A stretch of 64,000 nucleotides of DNA from Gemmatimonadota bacterium (GTDB lineage Bacteria > Gemmatimonadota > Gemmatimonadetes > Gemmatimonadales > GWC2-71-9). Made by a program: the position numbers and the translations under genes. Below the pieces are notes generated by a model. That model had not been told where the DNA came from. It did no database searches and saw only the letters and a program-made list of their open reading frames with translations. Shown here piece by piece: positions 30,235 to 38,020 of this stretch. The stretch covers positions 1,524,296 through 1,588,295 of the forward strand of contig PNAE01000007.1 in NCBI GenBank assembly GCA_003169895.1. The letters are read 5' to 3'. The stretch's first letter is position 1; every line of letters begins with the position of its first letter.

Positions 30235-31392
30235 CTGGATTTCAGCCTGACCGAGGAACAAGAGCTCCTCAAGCAGACCGTCCGTGATTTCGCGGAGCGC
30301 GAGATCGGGCCGCATGCGCGCGAATGGGATGAGCGGCAGGAATTCCCGCGCGACGTCTTCACCAAGGCCGGTGAGTTGGGCCTGATGGGTGCGGTATGGC
30401 CGCCGGAGTATGGCGGCGCCGGCCTCTCGACGCTTGACTACGCGATCGTGATCGAGGAGCTCGCTCGCGTGGATGCGGGAGTCGCGCTCTCCATCGCGGC
30501 GCACAATAGCCTCTGCTCGGGGCACATCTACCTCGCCGGCACCGAGGAACAGAAGCAGAAATACCTGGTGCCGCTTGCCCGGGGCGAAAAGGTCGGCGCG
30601 TGGGGCCTGACGGAGAACAGCGCGGGATCCGACGCCGGCGGCACCCGGACGACGGCCGTCCGCGACGGCGACCATTGGGTGCTGAACGGGTCCAAGCAGT
30701 TCATTACGAACGGCCGCACCGGCGACGTCGCCGTGATCATGGCGGTGACCGACCGGTCGAAGGCCAAGCGCGGCATCTCCGCCTTCATCGTCGAGAAGGG
30801 CACACCGGGATTCCGGGCCGGAAAGAAGGAAGACAAACTCGGCGTGCGCTCGTCAGAAACCGTCGAGCTGGTGTTCGAGAACTGTCGCGTGCCGGCCGAG
30901 AACCTGCTTGGCGATGAGGGCAACGGCTTCATCGATACGCTGCGGATCCTCGACCGGGGTCGCATCGGCATCGCGTCGTTCTCCCTCGGCATCGCCCAGG
31001 CGTCGTTGGAAGCTTCGATCAGGTACGCGAAGGACCGGCGCCAGTTCGGGCACGCCATTGGCGAGTTCCAGGCCATCCAGTTCAAAATCGCGGACATGGC
31101 CACCCAGGTGGCCGCTGCGCGGCTGCTCACGTGGCGGGCAGCGACCCTGCGCGACACTGGCAAGCCCCACACGCTCGAGTCCTCCATGGCCAAGCTGTTC
31201 GCCAGTGAAGTCGGTGTCGCCGCGTCGATCGATGCCGTGCAGATCCATGGTGGTTACGGCTTCCTCAAGGAGTTTACGGTGGAGCGCTACCTGCGCGATT
31301 CCAAGCTTGGCACGATCGGCGAGGGTACCAGCGAGGTCCAACGCCTGGTGATTGCGCGCGAACTGCTCGGCGTTCGCGCGATGCTCCGCTGA
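30235..31392 (+). CDS. Acyl-CoA dehydrogenase, apparent CTG start
   Basis: (C)[34 protein letters not shown]...[19 protein letters not shown]...[42 protein letters not shown]; first conventional start (TTG 30376) would delete 47 conserved residues. Confidence 0.9.
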   Translation: MDFSLTEEQELLKQTVRDFAEREIGPHAREWDERQEFPRDVFTKAGELGLMGAVWPPEYGGAGLSTLDYAIVIEELARVDAGVALSIAAHNSLCSGHIYLAGTEEQKQKYLVPLARGEKVGAWGLTENSAGSDAGGTRTTAVRDGDHWVLNGSKQFITNGRTGDVAVIMAVTDRSKAKRGISAFIVEKGTPGFRAGKKEDKLGVRSSETVELVFENCRVPAENLLGDEGNGFIDTLRILDRGRIGIASFSLGIAQASLEASIRYAKDRRQFGHAIGEFQAIQFKIADMATQVAAARLLTWRAATLRDTGKPHTLESSMAKLFASEVGVAASIDAVQIHGGYGFLKEFTVERYLRDSKLGTIGEGTSEVQRLVIARELLGVRAMLR

Positions 31393-31400
31393 CGCCCGGC

Positions 31401-33980
31401 ATGCCTGACCCCGCCGGTCCCGGCGGCGAACGTCCGCTCAGCGAGGCGATGCGCCACCGGCAGCAGTACGCCGGATTGATTGGTGTCGCGTCCAAGATGC
31501 GCATCACCGATGCCAGCGTGCTCAGCACGATCTACACGCCCGGTGTCGCCCAGCCGTGTCTCGACATCCAGAAATCCCCGGTGGAGTCATTCGCGCAGAC
31601 GATGCGCGGCAACACCGTCGCGATCGTCTCCGACGGCTCCGCCGCCTTCGGACTCGGCATGGTCGGCCCGGAGGCGATTCTTCCCGTCATGGAAGGGAAG
31701 AGCGTCGTGTTCAAGACCTTCGCCGGAGTCGACGCCCTTCCGATCTGCCTCAGCACGCATGACATCAGCGAAATCGTCGAGACCGTGATCGGCCTCGCCC
31801 CGACGTTCGGCGGCATCTGCCTGGAGGACATCGTCGCGCCGGCGTGCCTTACGATCGGCGAGGAATTGCAGCGCGCGATGAACATTCCGGTGATCAACAA
31901 TCACCGGGAAGCGGTGGCCGTCGGCGTACTCGCCGGCGTGCTCAACGCGCTCAAGATCGTGGACAAGAAGGCGGAGGCGGTCAAGGTCGTCATCAACGGC
32001 AGCGGTGCCGCCGGGATCGGGACCGCCGAGATGCTGCTCAGGATCGGGGTCCGCAACATCATCGTCTGCGACCGCCATGGCGCGCTGTCGCCATATCGAC
32101 CGCAGACGATGCACTGGGCCAAGTGGGAACTCGCCAAGAAGACCAATCCCGACCGGATGCGTGGCGATCTCGCGACCGTCATCACGGGCGCGGATCTGTT
32201 CATCGGGTTTTCCGTCGGTGACGTCGTCACGCCGGAGATGATCCGCAGTATGGCGATCCGGCCGATCGTCTTCGCGTTCGCGGGACCGGTGCCCGAAATC
32301 GAGCCGGCCGCGGCCTACGCCGCCGGTGCAGCGGTCGTGGCCACTGCGCAGTCGCAGTACGCCAACCAGATGGACATCGCGTCGGTGTTCCCGGGCCTCT
32401 TCCGCGGTTTGCTCGATGTTCGCGCCCGTCGGGTGAACGACCAGATGCTCCTCGCCGCCGCCGAGGCCTTGGCAGCCCTTGTGTCCGAAGATGAACTCTC
32501 CCACAACTATATCGTGCCCAAGGTGCTCGACTTCCGGGCGGCGCCGGCGATCGCGCAGGCCGTCGCCGCGGCGGCCATCGGCACGGGCGTCGCCAAGGTC
32601 GCGACGGATCCCGAATGGATCGCGGAACGCACCCGCCATTTCATTCGCGAGGGCCGCTTCCCGGTTCCGGAGCCGTCGGTTGACGACACCGCCTCCTACG
32701 CCGAGCAATCGGTGGACCTGCACCGGCGATACCAGGGCGTGCTCGAGATCAAGAGCAAGGTGCCGATCACCGACGACCACATCCTGAGCCTGTTCTACCT
32801 GCCGCCGGGCGCAGTTGAGCCGGCGGAGCGAATCGCGCAACACCCTGACTGGGTGTACGACTACACGATCAAGCGCAATCTCGTCGCCATTGTCTCGGAC
32901 GGCTCCGCGGTACTGGGCCTCGGCAACATCGGTGCCCGCGCCGCGATGCCGGTCATGGAAGGCAAGTCGGTCCTGTTCCATACCTTTGCCGGTGTCGAGG
33001 CATTCCCGATCTGCATCGCGACGCAGGATCCGGATGAAATTGTCGCGATCGTCAAGCGCCTGGAACCGACGTTCGGCGGCGTGAATCTGGAGGACATTTC
33101 CGCGCCGCGGTGTTTCCATATCGAGGAGCGCCTGAAGCGGGAGACGAGCATCCCGATCTTCCACGACGACCAGCATGGTACTGCGGTGGTGGTACTCGCC
33201 GGCGTGATGAACGCGTGCCGGGTCACTGGTCGGGCGTTGCGCGATCTCGCCATCGTGGTCAACGGCGCGGGCGCCAGCGCCATCGCGGTGAGCAAGTTGT
33301 TGATCAGCGTCGGCGTCGGCGACGTGGTTCTTTGCGACACCACGGGCACGATCTACCGGGGCCGCGCCAAGGGAATGAACCCGATCAAGGAAGAGATGGC
33401 GGCGATCACCAACCGGGGCGACGTGCGCGGCACGCTGGCCGACGCCATGCGCGGGCGCGACCTGTTCATCGGCCTGTCGGCGGCGGGTGCCGCCACGGCG
33501 GACATGGTGCGGAACATGAACCCGCACCCGATGGTGTTCGCGCTGGCCAATCCGACGCCGGAGATCTTTCCCGACGAGGCCAAGGGCGCCGGTGCTGCCA
33601 TCTGTGCCACAGGGCGCAGCGACCTGCCCAATCAGGTCAACAACTCGCTCGCATTTCCGGGCATCTTCCGGGGCGCGCTCGACACGCGTGCCCGGCAAAT
33701 CACCGATCCGATGAAGATCGCCGCGGCGCACGCGATCGCGGCGAGTGTCACCGAGGCCCAGCTGGGCCCGGATTTCATCATTCCCGGGGCGATGGATTTT
33801 TCGGTCGCACCACGCGTGGCGATGGCCGTCGCGCGCGTGGCAATGGAGAGCGGGGAGGCGCGGCAGACGGTGGAGCTCGCGGTCGTCGCGGCGCGCTGCC
33901 ACGGCTTTGCATACGAGGGCGGACGCCGGGCAGCCGAAGGCGGCGACACGCCCGACGCGCCCGGACCGGGGGTGCGCTAA
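31401..33980 (+). CDS. Tandem (two-module) malic enzyme; first module active-site degenerate, second canonical
   Basis: Module 1 ~31401-32690: YTPGVAQPCL...PVMEGKSVVFKTFAGVDALP...CLEDIVAP...IPVINNHREAVAVGVLAGVLNA...INGSGAAGIGTAEMLL. Module 2 ~32691-33980: PVMEGKSVLFHTFAGVEAFP...NLEDISAP...IPIFHDDQHGTAVVVLAGVMNA...NGAGASAIAVSKLL. Confidence 0.92.
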   Translation: MPDPAGPGGERPLSEAMRHRQQYAGLIGVASKMRITDASVLSTIYTPGVAQPCLDIQKSPVESFAQTMRGNTVAIVSDGSAAFGLGMVGPEAILPVMEGKSVVFKTFAGVDALPICLSTHDISEIVETVIGLAPTFGGICLEDIVAPACLTIGEELQRAMNIPVINNHREAVAVGVLAGVLNALKIVDKKAEAVKVVINGSGAAGIGTAEMLLRIGVRNIIVCDRHGALSPYRPQTMHWAKWELAKKTNPDRMRGDLATVITGADLFIGFSVGDVVTPEMIRSMAIRPIVFAFAGPVPEIEPAAAYAAGAAVVATAQSQYANQMDIASVFPGLFRGLLDVRARRVNDQMLLAAAEALAALVSEDELSHNYIVPKVLDFRAAPAIAQAVAAAAIGTGVAKVATDPEWIAERTRHFIREGRFPVPEPSVDDTASYAEQSVDLHRRYQGVLEIKSKVPITDDHILSLFYLPPGAVEPAERIAQHPDWVYDYTIKRNLVAIVSDGSAVLGLGNIGARAAMPVMEGKSVLFHTFAGVEAFPICIATQDPDEIVAIVKRLEPTFGGVNLEDISAPRCFHIEERLKRETSIPIFHDDQHGTAVVVLAGVMNACRVTGRALRDLAIVVNGAGASAIAVSKLLISVGVGDVVLCDTTGTIYRGRAKGMNPIKEEMAAITNRGDVRGTLADAMRGRDLFIGLSAAGAATADMVRNMNPHPMVFALANPTPEIFPDEAKGAGAAICATGRSDLPNQVNNSLAFPGIFRGALDTRARQITDPMKIAAAHAIAASVTEAQLGPDFIIPGAMDFSVAPRVAMAVARVAMESGEARQTVELAVVAARCHGFAYEGGRRAAEGGDTPDAPGPGVR

Positions 33981-33982
33981 CC
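33975..33982 (+). repeat. 8-bp target site duplication, left copy (CGCTAACC)
   Basis: Identical to 37990-37997; contains the malic enzyme TAA stop. Confidence 0.9.
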
Positions 33983-34010
33983 GGTGGTGGGTCACTTTGA
34001 GCCGTGACAA
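33983..34010 (+). repeat. Left terminal inverted repeat, 28 bp
   Basis: GGTGGTGGGTCACTTTGAGCCGTGACAA. Confidence 0.95.
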
Positions 34011-34147
34011 AGGGGGGCGTGGCGCGGTCCGTGAGACTGGGCTTCGGCGCGACGATATGCGCGTTCGGGGTCCTTTGATGGTCATTAATGGGAGGTACCG
34101 CCCTTGACGGGGAGCGCCTCTTGGTCGAAGCTACTGGTGTGGATAGA

Positions 34148-34165
34148 TTGTGAAAACGTTCACAA
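34148..34165. promoter_or_regulatory. Palindromic operator-like site upstream of passenger operon
   Basis: TTGTGAA-AACG-TTCACAA, immediately 5' of the RBS/GTG start at 34177. Confidence 0.5.
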
Positions 34166-34176
34166 AGGGAACACCA

Positions 34177-34458
34177 GTGGCTGATTCAGACGTACCCGAA
34201 CTTTACTGCGATGGTGCGCAGGTCGGGCTCACCCCTTTTACCGCCATACTCTCGCTGACGATGCAACCTTCGGGTCAGACGGGGCAGATGCCACCGACCA
34301 GGGTGGCGAATATCCGCATGAGCTTGGAGCACGCGAAGGTGATGGCAATCGTGCTTAAGAAGCAGATCAAGGCTTACGAAGCGCAAACTGGCGTCGATAT
34401 CCAGCTTCCCGCGCAGTTGTATCAGCAGCTCGGAATCAGCAAACAGGAGGACTGGTAA
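34177..34458 (+). CDS. DUF3467-like small protein
   Basis: MADSDVPELYCDGAQ...PPTRVANIRMSLEHAKVMAIVLKKQIKAYEAQTG resembles the MSPEHAKxLxxxLxxNIxxYE pattern of DUF3467. Confidence 0.6.
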   Translation: MADSDVPELYCDGAQVGLTPFTAILSLTMQPSGQTGQMPPTRVANIRMSLEHAKVMAIVLKKQIKAYEAQTGVDIQLPAQLYQQLGISKQEDW

Positions 34459-34459
34459 A

Positions 34460-34669
34460 ATGACACAGCTACAGAAAAACATTGAGGCGCCGGTGGAGTG
34501 GTCTCAGCCGCTCACGAATATGCCGTCGCGACACGCCAACCTAACAGAAACACTCGATGCTGTGATGCATGGGATCGCTCAGGCAGCGAGAGGCGAAGGT
34601 ACGCACATCGATCCTGATACGCTGCCGACCGATGACGACCGGAGGAATACTGACCGTCGCCGCAGCTAG
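34460..34669 (+). CDS. Small hypothetical protein, possible antitoxin position
   Basis: 69 aa ORF 1 nt after the previous stop; overlaps the next gene's GTG by one base. Confidence 0.55.
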   Translation: MTQLQKNIEAPVEWSQPLTNMPSRHANLTETLDAVMHGIAQAARGEGTHIDPDTLPTDDDRRNTDRRRS

Positions 34670-34983
34670 TGCCCGTCCCCGGCGCTCCGTTTCGCCTAAA
34701 GCTGACCCCTGACGCCGAGACGAGTTGGAATGCGTTGGCAACGAGCGATCAGGGAAAGTGGAAAAAGGTCAATAAGGCTCTAAAATACCTCAAGAACGAT
34801 CCAGGTCATCGGAGCCTAGCCGCACATAAATGGGATACACTTCGAGGCCGCGCACCGGATGGCGGAGATATTTGGACCGCCTACGCCGAAAACAATACAC
34901 CATCGGCGTGGCGCATCTTCTTCTTCTACGACAGCCGTGACCCCGGACTCATCTATGTCACCACGATAGAGCCGCATAGTTAG
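34669..34983 (+). CDS. RelE/ParE-superfamily-like protein (putative toxin)
   Basis: FRLKLTPDAETSWNALATSDQGKWKKVNKALKYLKNDPGHRSLAAHKW...IWTAYAENNTPSAWRIFFFYDSRDPGLIYVTTIEPH. Confidence 0.6.
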   Translation: MPVPGAPFRLKLTPDAETSWNALATSDQGKWKKVNKALKYLKNDPGHRSLAAHKWDTLRGRAPDGGDIWTAYAENNTPSAWRIFFFYDSRDPGLIYVTTIEPHS

Positions 34984-35840
34984 TTACCCACCAACACGCT
35001 CCCATCCATCATCGCAATCAGATCATCCGCCGTCCACAACCGATCCGCCAACTTTGACGCCATCGCTGGCGACGTGTGGACGCCGTTCGCGGCCTTGGTC
35101 AATGTCCGCTGCACCTTGCAGTAATTGTATGAGAAGAACGTCAATGCCAGCGCCGCCGCGTGGTTCTCGTGCTTACGGCTGAATCCATTGGACAGCCGGG
35201 TCATGCGACGGCAATTCATCCGGGTATTGAGGTTCACCCGCTCAACGAAGCTGGTGCTGACCTTCGCCATGTTCGGGCGGCCGATCATGCGGACCTTCTT
35301 GGCCCCGGTGCAAATCGGCGGGGAGTAGCGCCGTGACGTGACGTTCTCCTGTGCCTGGCCGTAGCTCTCTTGCAGGACCGCGAAGTCACACTTCGCAAAC
35401 GCGAAGGCCGCACGCACGGCGTGAGGATATGGCTGCCATCCATCGCTCGTGAGCTGGACGCGAGTCGAGACGCGCTCGGCAATGTCCTTGACGAAAGCAA
35501 AGGTGTTCTCAGGCGTCCGTGCACCGACGAGCCAGCTAAAGAGCAGCTTGGTCTCGGCGTCGATTCCCGCGAACACCCAAACGTCCCCTTGTCCCGGCAG
35601 CTTCGCGTTGCGCTGCTTGCTGCCGATGTAGCCCCACTGCTCATCGACCTGCGCCTCTTTCACCGGCAGGTTCCGAAACCGATAGTCCGAGAACACTTCG
35701 CAGAACGTCCCAGCCTCAACTAGCAGGTTCAGGACGGTGCGCTTGGCCGCGCCCGTGACGCGGCAGGTGGCCCGGACGCCCATGCCATCCATCAGGCACC
35801 GGACGATCATGGAGCGGGTGGTAGCGGGTAGCTTGTTCAT
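34980..35840 (-). CDS. IS1-like DDE transposase
   Basis: MNKLPATTRSMIVRCLMDGMGVRATCRVTGAAKRTVLNLL; QVDEQWGYI; FAGIDAETKLLFSWLVGART; LTSDGWQPY; SFVERVNLNTRMNCRRMTRLSNGFSRKHENHAAALALTFFSYNYC. Confidence 0.85.
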   Translation of the reverse strand: MNKLPATTRSMIVRCLMDGMGVRATCRVTGAAKRTVLNLLVEAGTFCEVFSDYRFRNLPVKEAQVDEQWGYIGSKQRNAKLPGQGDVWVFAGIDAETKLLFSWLVGARTPENTFAFVKDIAERVSTRVQLTSDGWQPYPHAVRAAFAFAKCDFAVLQESYGQAQENVTSRRYSPPICTGAKKVRMIGRPNMAKVSTSFVERVNLNTRMNCRRMTRLSNGFSRKHENHAAALALTFFSYNYCKVQRTLTKAANGVHTSPAMASKLADRLWTADDLIAMMDGSVLVGN

Positions 35841-35851
35841 GGAATAAATAT

Positions 35852-35922
35852 ACCTACCCCCTAGGCATATTGTCAATACCTACCCCATAGGTATTGACAG
35901 CGAAGTGCCTACCCCCTAAGTT
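35852..35922. promoter_or_regulatory. Divergent promoter pair with central 29-bp palindrome and three CCTACCCCnTA operator-like copies
   Basis: Palindrome TGTCAATACCTA-CCCCA-TAGGTATTGACA (35871-35899); leftward TTGACA-18-TATATT; rightward TTGACA-17-TAAGTT; extra copies at 35851-35867 and 35908-35922. Confidence 0.75.
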
Positions 35923-35947
35923 CTGGCATCACCCAAGCGGAGGGCTC

Positions 35948-37033
35948 ATGGCGAAAGACAAGTCCAGCGGAGAATACGGGGCGGAGGGGGGACGCAAGCG
36001 GGCCGAGCGGCTCTCCAAAGATCAGCTCACGGAAATTGGCCGGAAGGGGGCACTCGCCCGTTGGGCCAAGGAGGGCAAGGAGGTAAATGAGCCAATCCCG
36101 GCCGTCTACGGATCTCCGGATAGCCCGTTGCGGCTGAACGGAGTGGAAATCCCCTGCTACGTGTTGGCTGACGGGCGCAGAGTGATCACACAGCGCGGGT
36201 TGCAGCAGGCTTTGGGGCTGTCCACTGGCGGCGGAAGTCGCGGCGCGCGGCGGATACCGGCTCTAATCGCCAACTTGCGGCGCAAAGGATTAGATGTCAA
36301 AGACTTAGCCGCGCGCAGCGACAACGACATTCGATTCTTGCCACCGAAGAAAGGCGGCAATCCGGCGCTTGCCTATGAGGCGGACATCCTCGAAGGACTT
36401 TGCACTGCGCTGATTGATGCGGACAAGGGCGGAAAGCTGGCGTCCAATCAGAAGGGCCTCGGGGAGCGCGCGCGCATCCTTCACCGTGGTTTCGCCAAGG
36501 TCGGCGTCATCGCACTGGTTGATGAGGCTACAGGCTATCAGAAGGATAGACCGAATCACGCGCTGGCTGAGATCCTCGACGCATTCATTGCGAAGGAATT
36601 GCGCCCGTGGGTGCGCCGATTCCCCTTCGAGTTCTATCAGGAAATCTTCCGACTCAAGCAGTGGGATACTTCTGACCTTACACCCAACTCACCCAAGCCT
36701 ATCGAGGTCGGAAAGATCACCGTTGACCTCATCTACAGGCGGCTCGCGCCGGGTGTTCGGAACGGACTTACCAAGCTCACCCCCCGAAGCGAAAAGGGAT
36801 ACCTAACGACAAAGCTTCATCGGTGGCTCTCCTCTGACGTGGGAGACCCGAAGATGGAGGCGCTTATCGGCAAAGTGGTGACTGTGATGAAGCTTTCCGA
36901 CGACTGGCCGGACTTCATGCGGAAGATGGAGAAGGCTGGAATACAGCGGGTCAGCGATAACCTGGAGTTGCAGTTTCCCGAGCCGCGCCGCTTATTCCCC
37001 GGCGCGACTACTGCCGCTGATCTAGCGTCCTAG
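35948..37033 (+). CDS. P63C domain-containing protein
   Basis: MAKDKSSGEYGAEGGRKRAERLSKDQLTEIGRKGALARWAKEG; VGVIALVDEATGYQKDRPNHALAEILDAFIAKELRPWVRRFPFEFYQEIFRLKQW. Confidence 0.85.
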   Translation: MAKDKSSGEYGAEGGRKRAERLSKDQLTEIGRKGALARWAKEGKEVNEPIPAVYGSPDSPLRLNGVEIPCYVLADGRRVITQRGLQQALGLSTGGGSRGARRIPALIANLRRKGLDVKDLAARSDNDIRFLPPKKGGNPALAYEADILEGLCTALIDADKGGKLASNQKGLGERARILHRGFAKVGVIALVDEATGYQKDRPNHALAEILDAFIAKELRPWVRRFPFEFYQEIFRLKQWDTSDLTPNSPKPIEVGKITVDLIYRRLAPGVRNGLTKLTPRSEKGYLTTKLHRWLSSDVGDPKMEALIGKVVTVMKLSDDWPDFMRKMEKAGIQRVSDNLELQFPEPRRLFPGATTAADLAS

Positions 37034-37038
37034 AAACC

Positions 37039-37182
37039 CTAGCGGCGCTTGCTGGCCTTCTTAGCGCCCTTCGGCTTGGCCGGTGGGCGCTTGGGCTTCT
37101 CCCCGGTCAACCGGGCCAGCACGTCATGGGCAGCGAGGTTGGGGTCAGTGTGGCGCTTGGGCTTCGTAGGCTTTTGGGGCAT
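37039..37182 (-). CDS. 47-aa very basic peptide
   Basis: Manual minus-strand translation: MPQKPTKPKRHTDPNLAAHDVLARLTGEKPKRPPAKPKGAKKASKRR*. Confidence 0.55.
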   Translation of the reverse strand: MPQKPTKPKRHTDPNLAAHDVLARLTGEKPKRPPAKPKGAKKASKRR

Positions 37183-37232
37183 CAGCGGAGGGAATCCTTG
37201 TAGGTCTGGATCTGAGTGGCGAGCAACGAGGA

Positions 37233-37871
37233 CTAGGGCTTCTCGTAGAGCATACTGTCGGGAAAGATGGTCGCTAGGAAGAGTCGGAGCGAGGCCAGAT
37301 TCTTGAGGTTGACCTTGCCCTCTTTGTAGCCCCGGCTCCCGTAGAGGCGCCAGACGAGCGAGTCAGCCCTGGCGATCGCAAACATCTGTTGCGGCGTAAC
37401 CGCAAAGAGCGCCGATTCGCTTACGCTGCTATGTCCCGACGCGCTGGCCGTCGCATAGCATCCACTGGCGTCCGTTTGCGGCGGCGCCAGAGGCGAAAAG
37501 GTCGTCGGCTCGCCATTGATCAAGAGGCCGAACGCGTCGCCATCGCGCGGCATGAACATCCAAGCGGTTCCGCAATATTCGAGGTCGAAGGCAAACGTCG
37601 TGTCGCCCTGCCGACTGATGGATCGCCGCCAGGCTAGCGAAATGACGTCGGTGCACACGCCAAGCGCCGCGCCCAATCCGTTGCAATTGATCCGGGCGAG
37701 ATCTCTGGGGTGGGTCACCAGCTTCGCCGTCCCGGTGAATCGGTCGACCTCGCTGACTTCGAAATCCTGCTTGGAGTGGACGTCGAGCGGGGCGAGCCGG
37801 CGTGGGGCAGCCTTTTGCGCCGAAAGCGGAACGCAGGCAAGCGCGAGGAGGATTAGGCTCCATCGCTTCAA
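37233..37871 (-). CDS. Secreted hypothetical protein (transposon passenger)
   Basis: Signal peptide MKRWSLILLALACVPLSAQ; 212 aa. Confidence 0.7.
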   Translation of the reverse strand: MKRWSLILLALACVPLSAQKAAPRRLAPLDVHSKQDFEVSEVDRFTGTAKLVTHPRDLARINCNGLGAALGVCTDVISLAWRRSISRQGDTTFAFDLEYCGTAWMFMPRDGDAFGLLINGEPTTFSPLAPPQTDASGCYATASASGHSSVSESALFAVTPQQMFAIARADSLVWRLYGSRGYKEGKVNLKNLASLRLFLATIFPDSMLYEKP

Positions 37872-37961
37872 TTGATTCTCCGTTGACGGGGTCGCGCGAT
37901 CATGGAATCAGCCGATTGAGCATCCGTCAAAACTAGCGCCCCCATAGCTAGGGGGGGCGGA

Positions 37962-37989
37962 TTGTCACGGCTCAAAGTGACCCACCACC
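37962..37989 (-). repeat. Right terminal inverted repeat, 28 bp
   Basis: TTGTCACGGCTCAAAGTGACCCACCACC, exact reverse complement of 33983-34010. Confidence 0.95.
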
Positions 37990-37997
37990 CGCTAACC
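37990..37997 (+). repeat. 8-bp target site duplication, right copy (CGCTAACC)
   Basis: Identical to 33975-33982. Confidence 0.9.
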
Positions 37998-38020
37998 GGA
38001 AAGGCTGGCGAACGTTATGC

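Larger units (their letters stand above)
33983..37989. mobile_element. ~4.0 kb IS1-like transposon carrying passenger genes
   Basis: Perfect 28-bp TIRs GGTGGTGGGTCACTTTGAGCCGTGACAA (33983-34010; inverse 37962-37989), perfect 8-bp direct flanking repeats, internal DDE transposase. Confidence 0.92.

Noticed and set aside
31587-34085. 832-aa minus-strand ORF
   Set aside because: Antisense shadow of the malic enzyme; repeated HRVRVHV-type words mirror the duplicated modules on the other strand.
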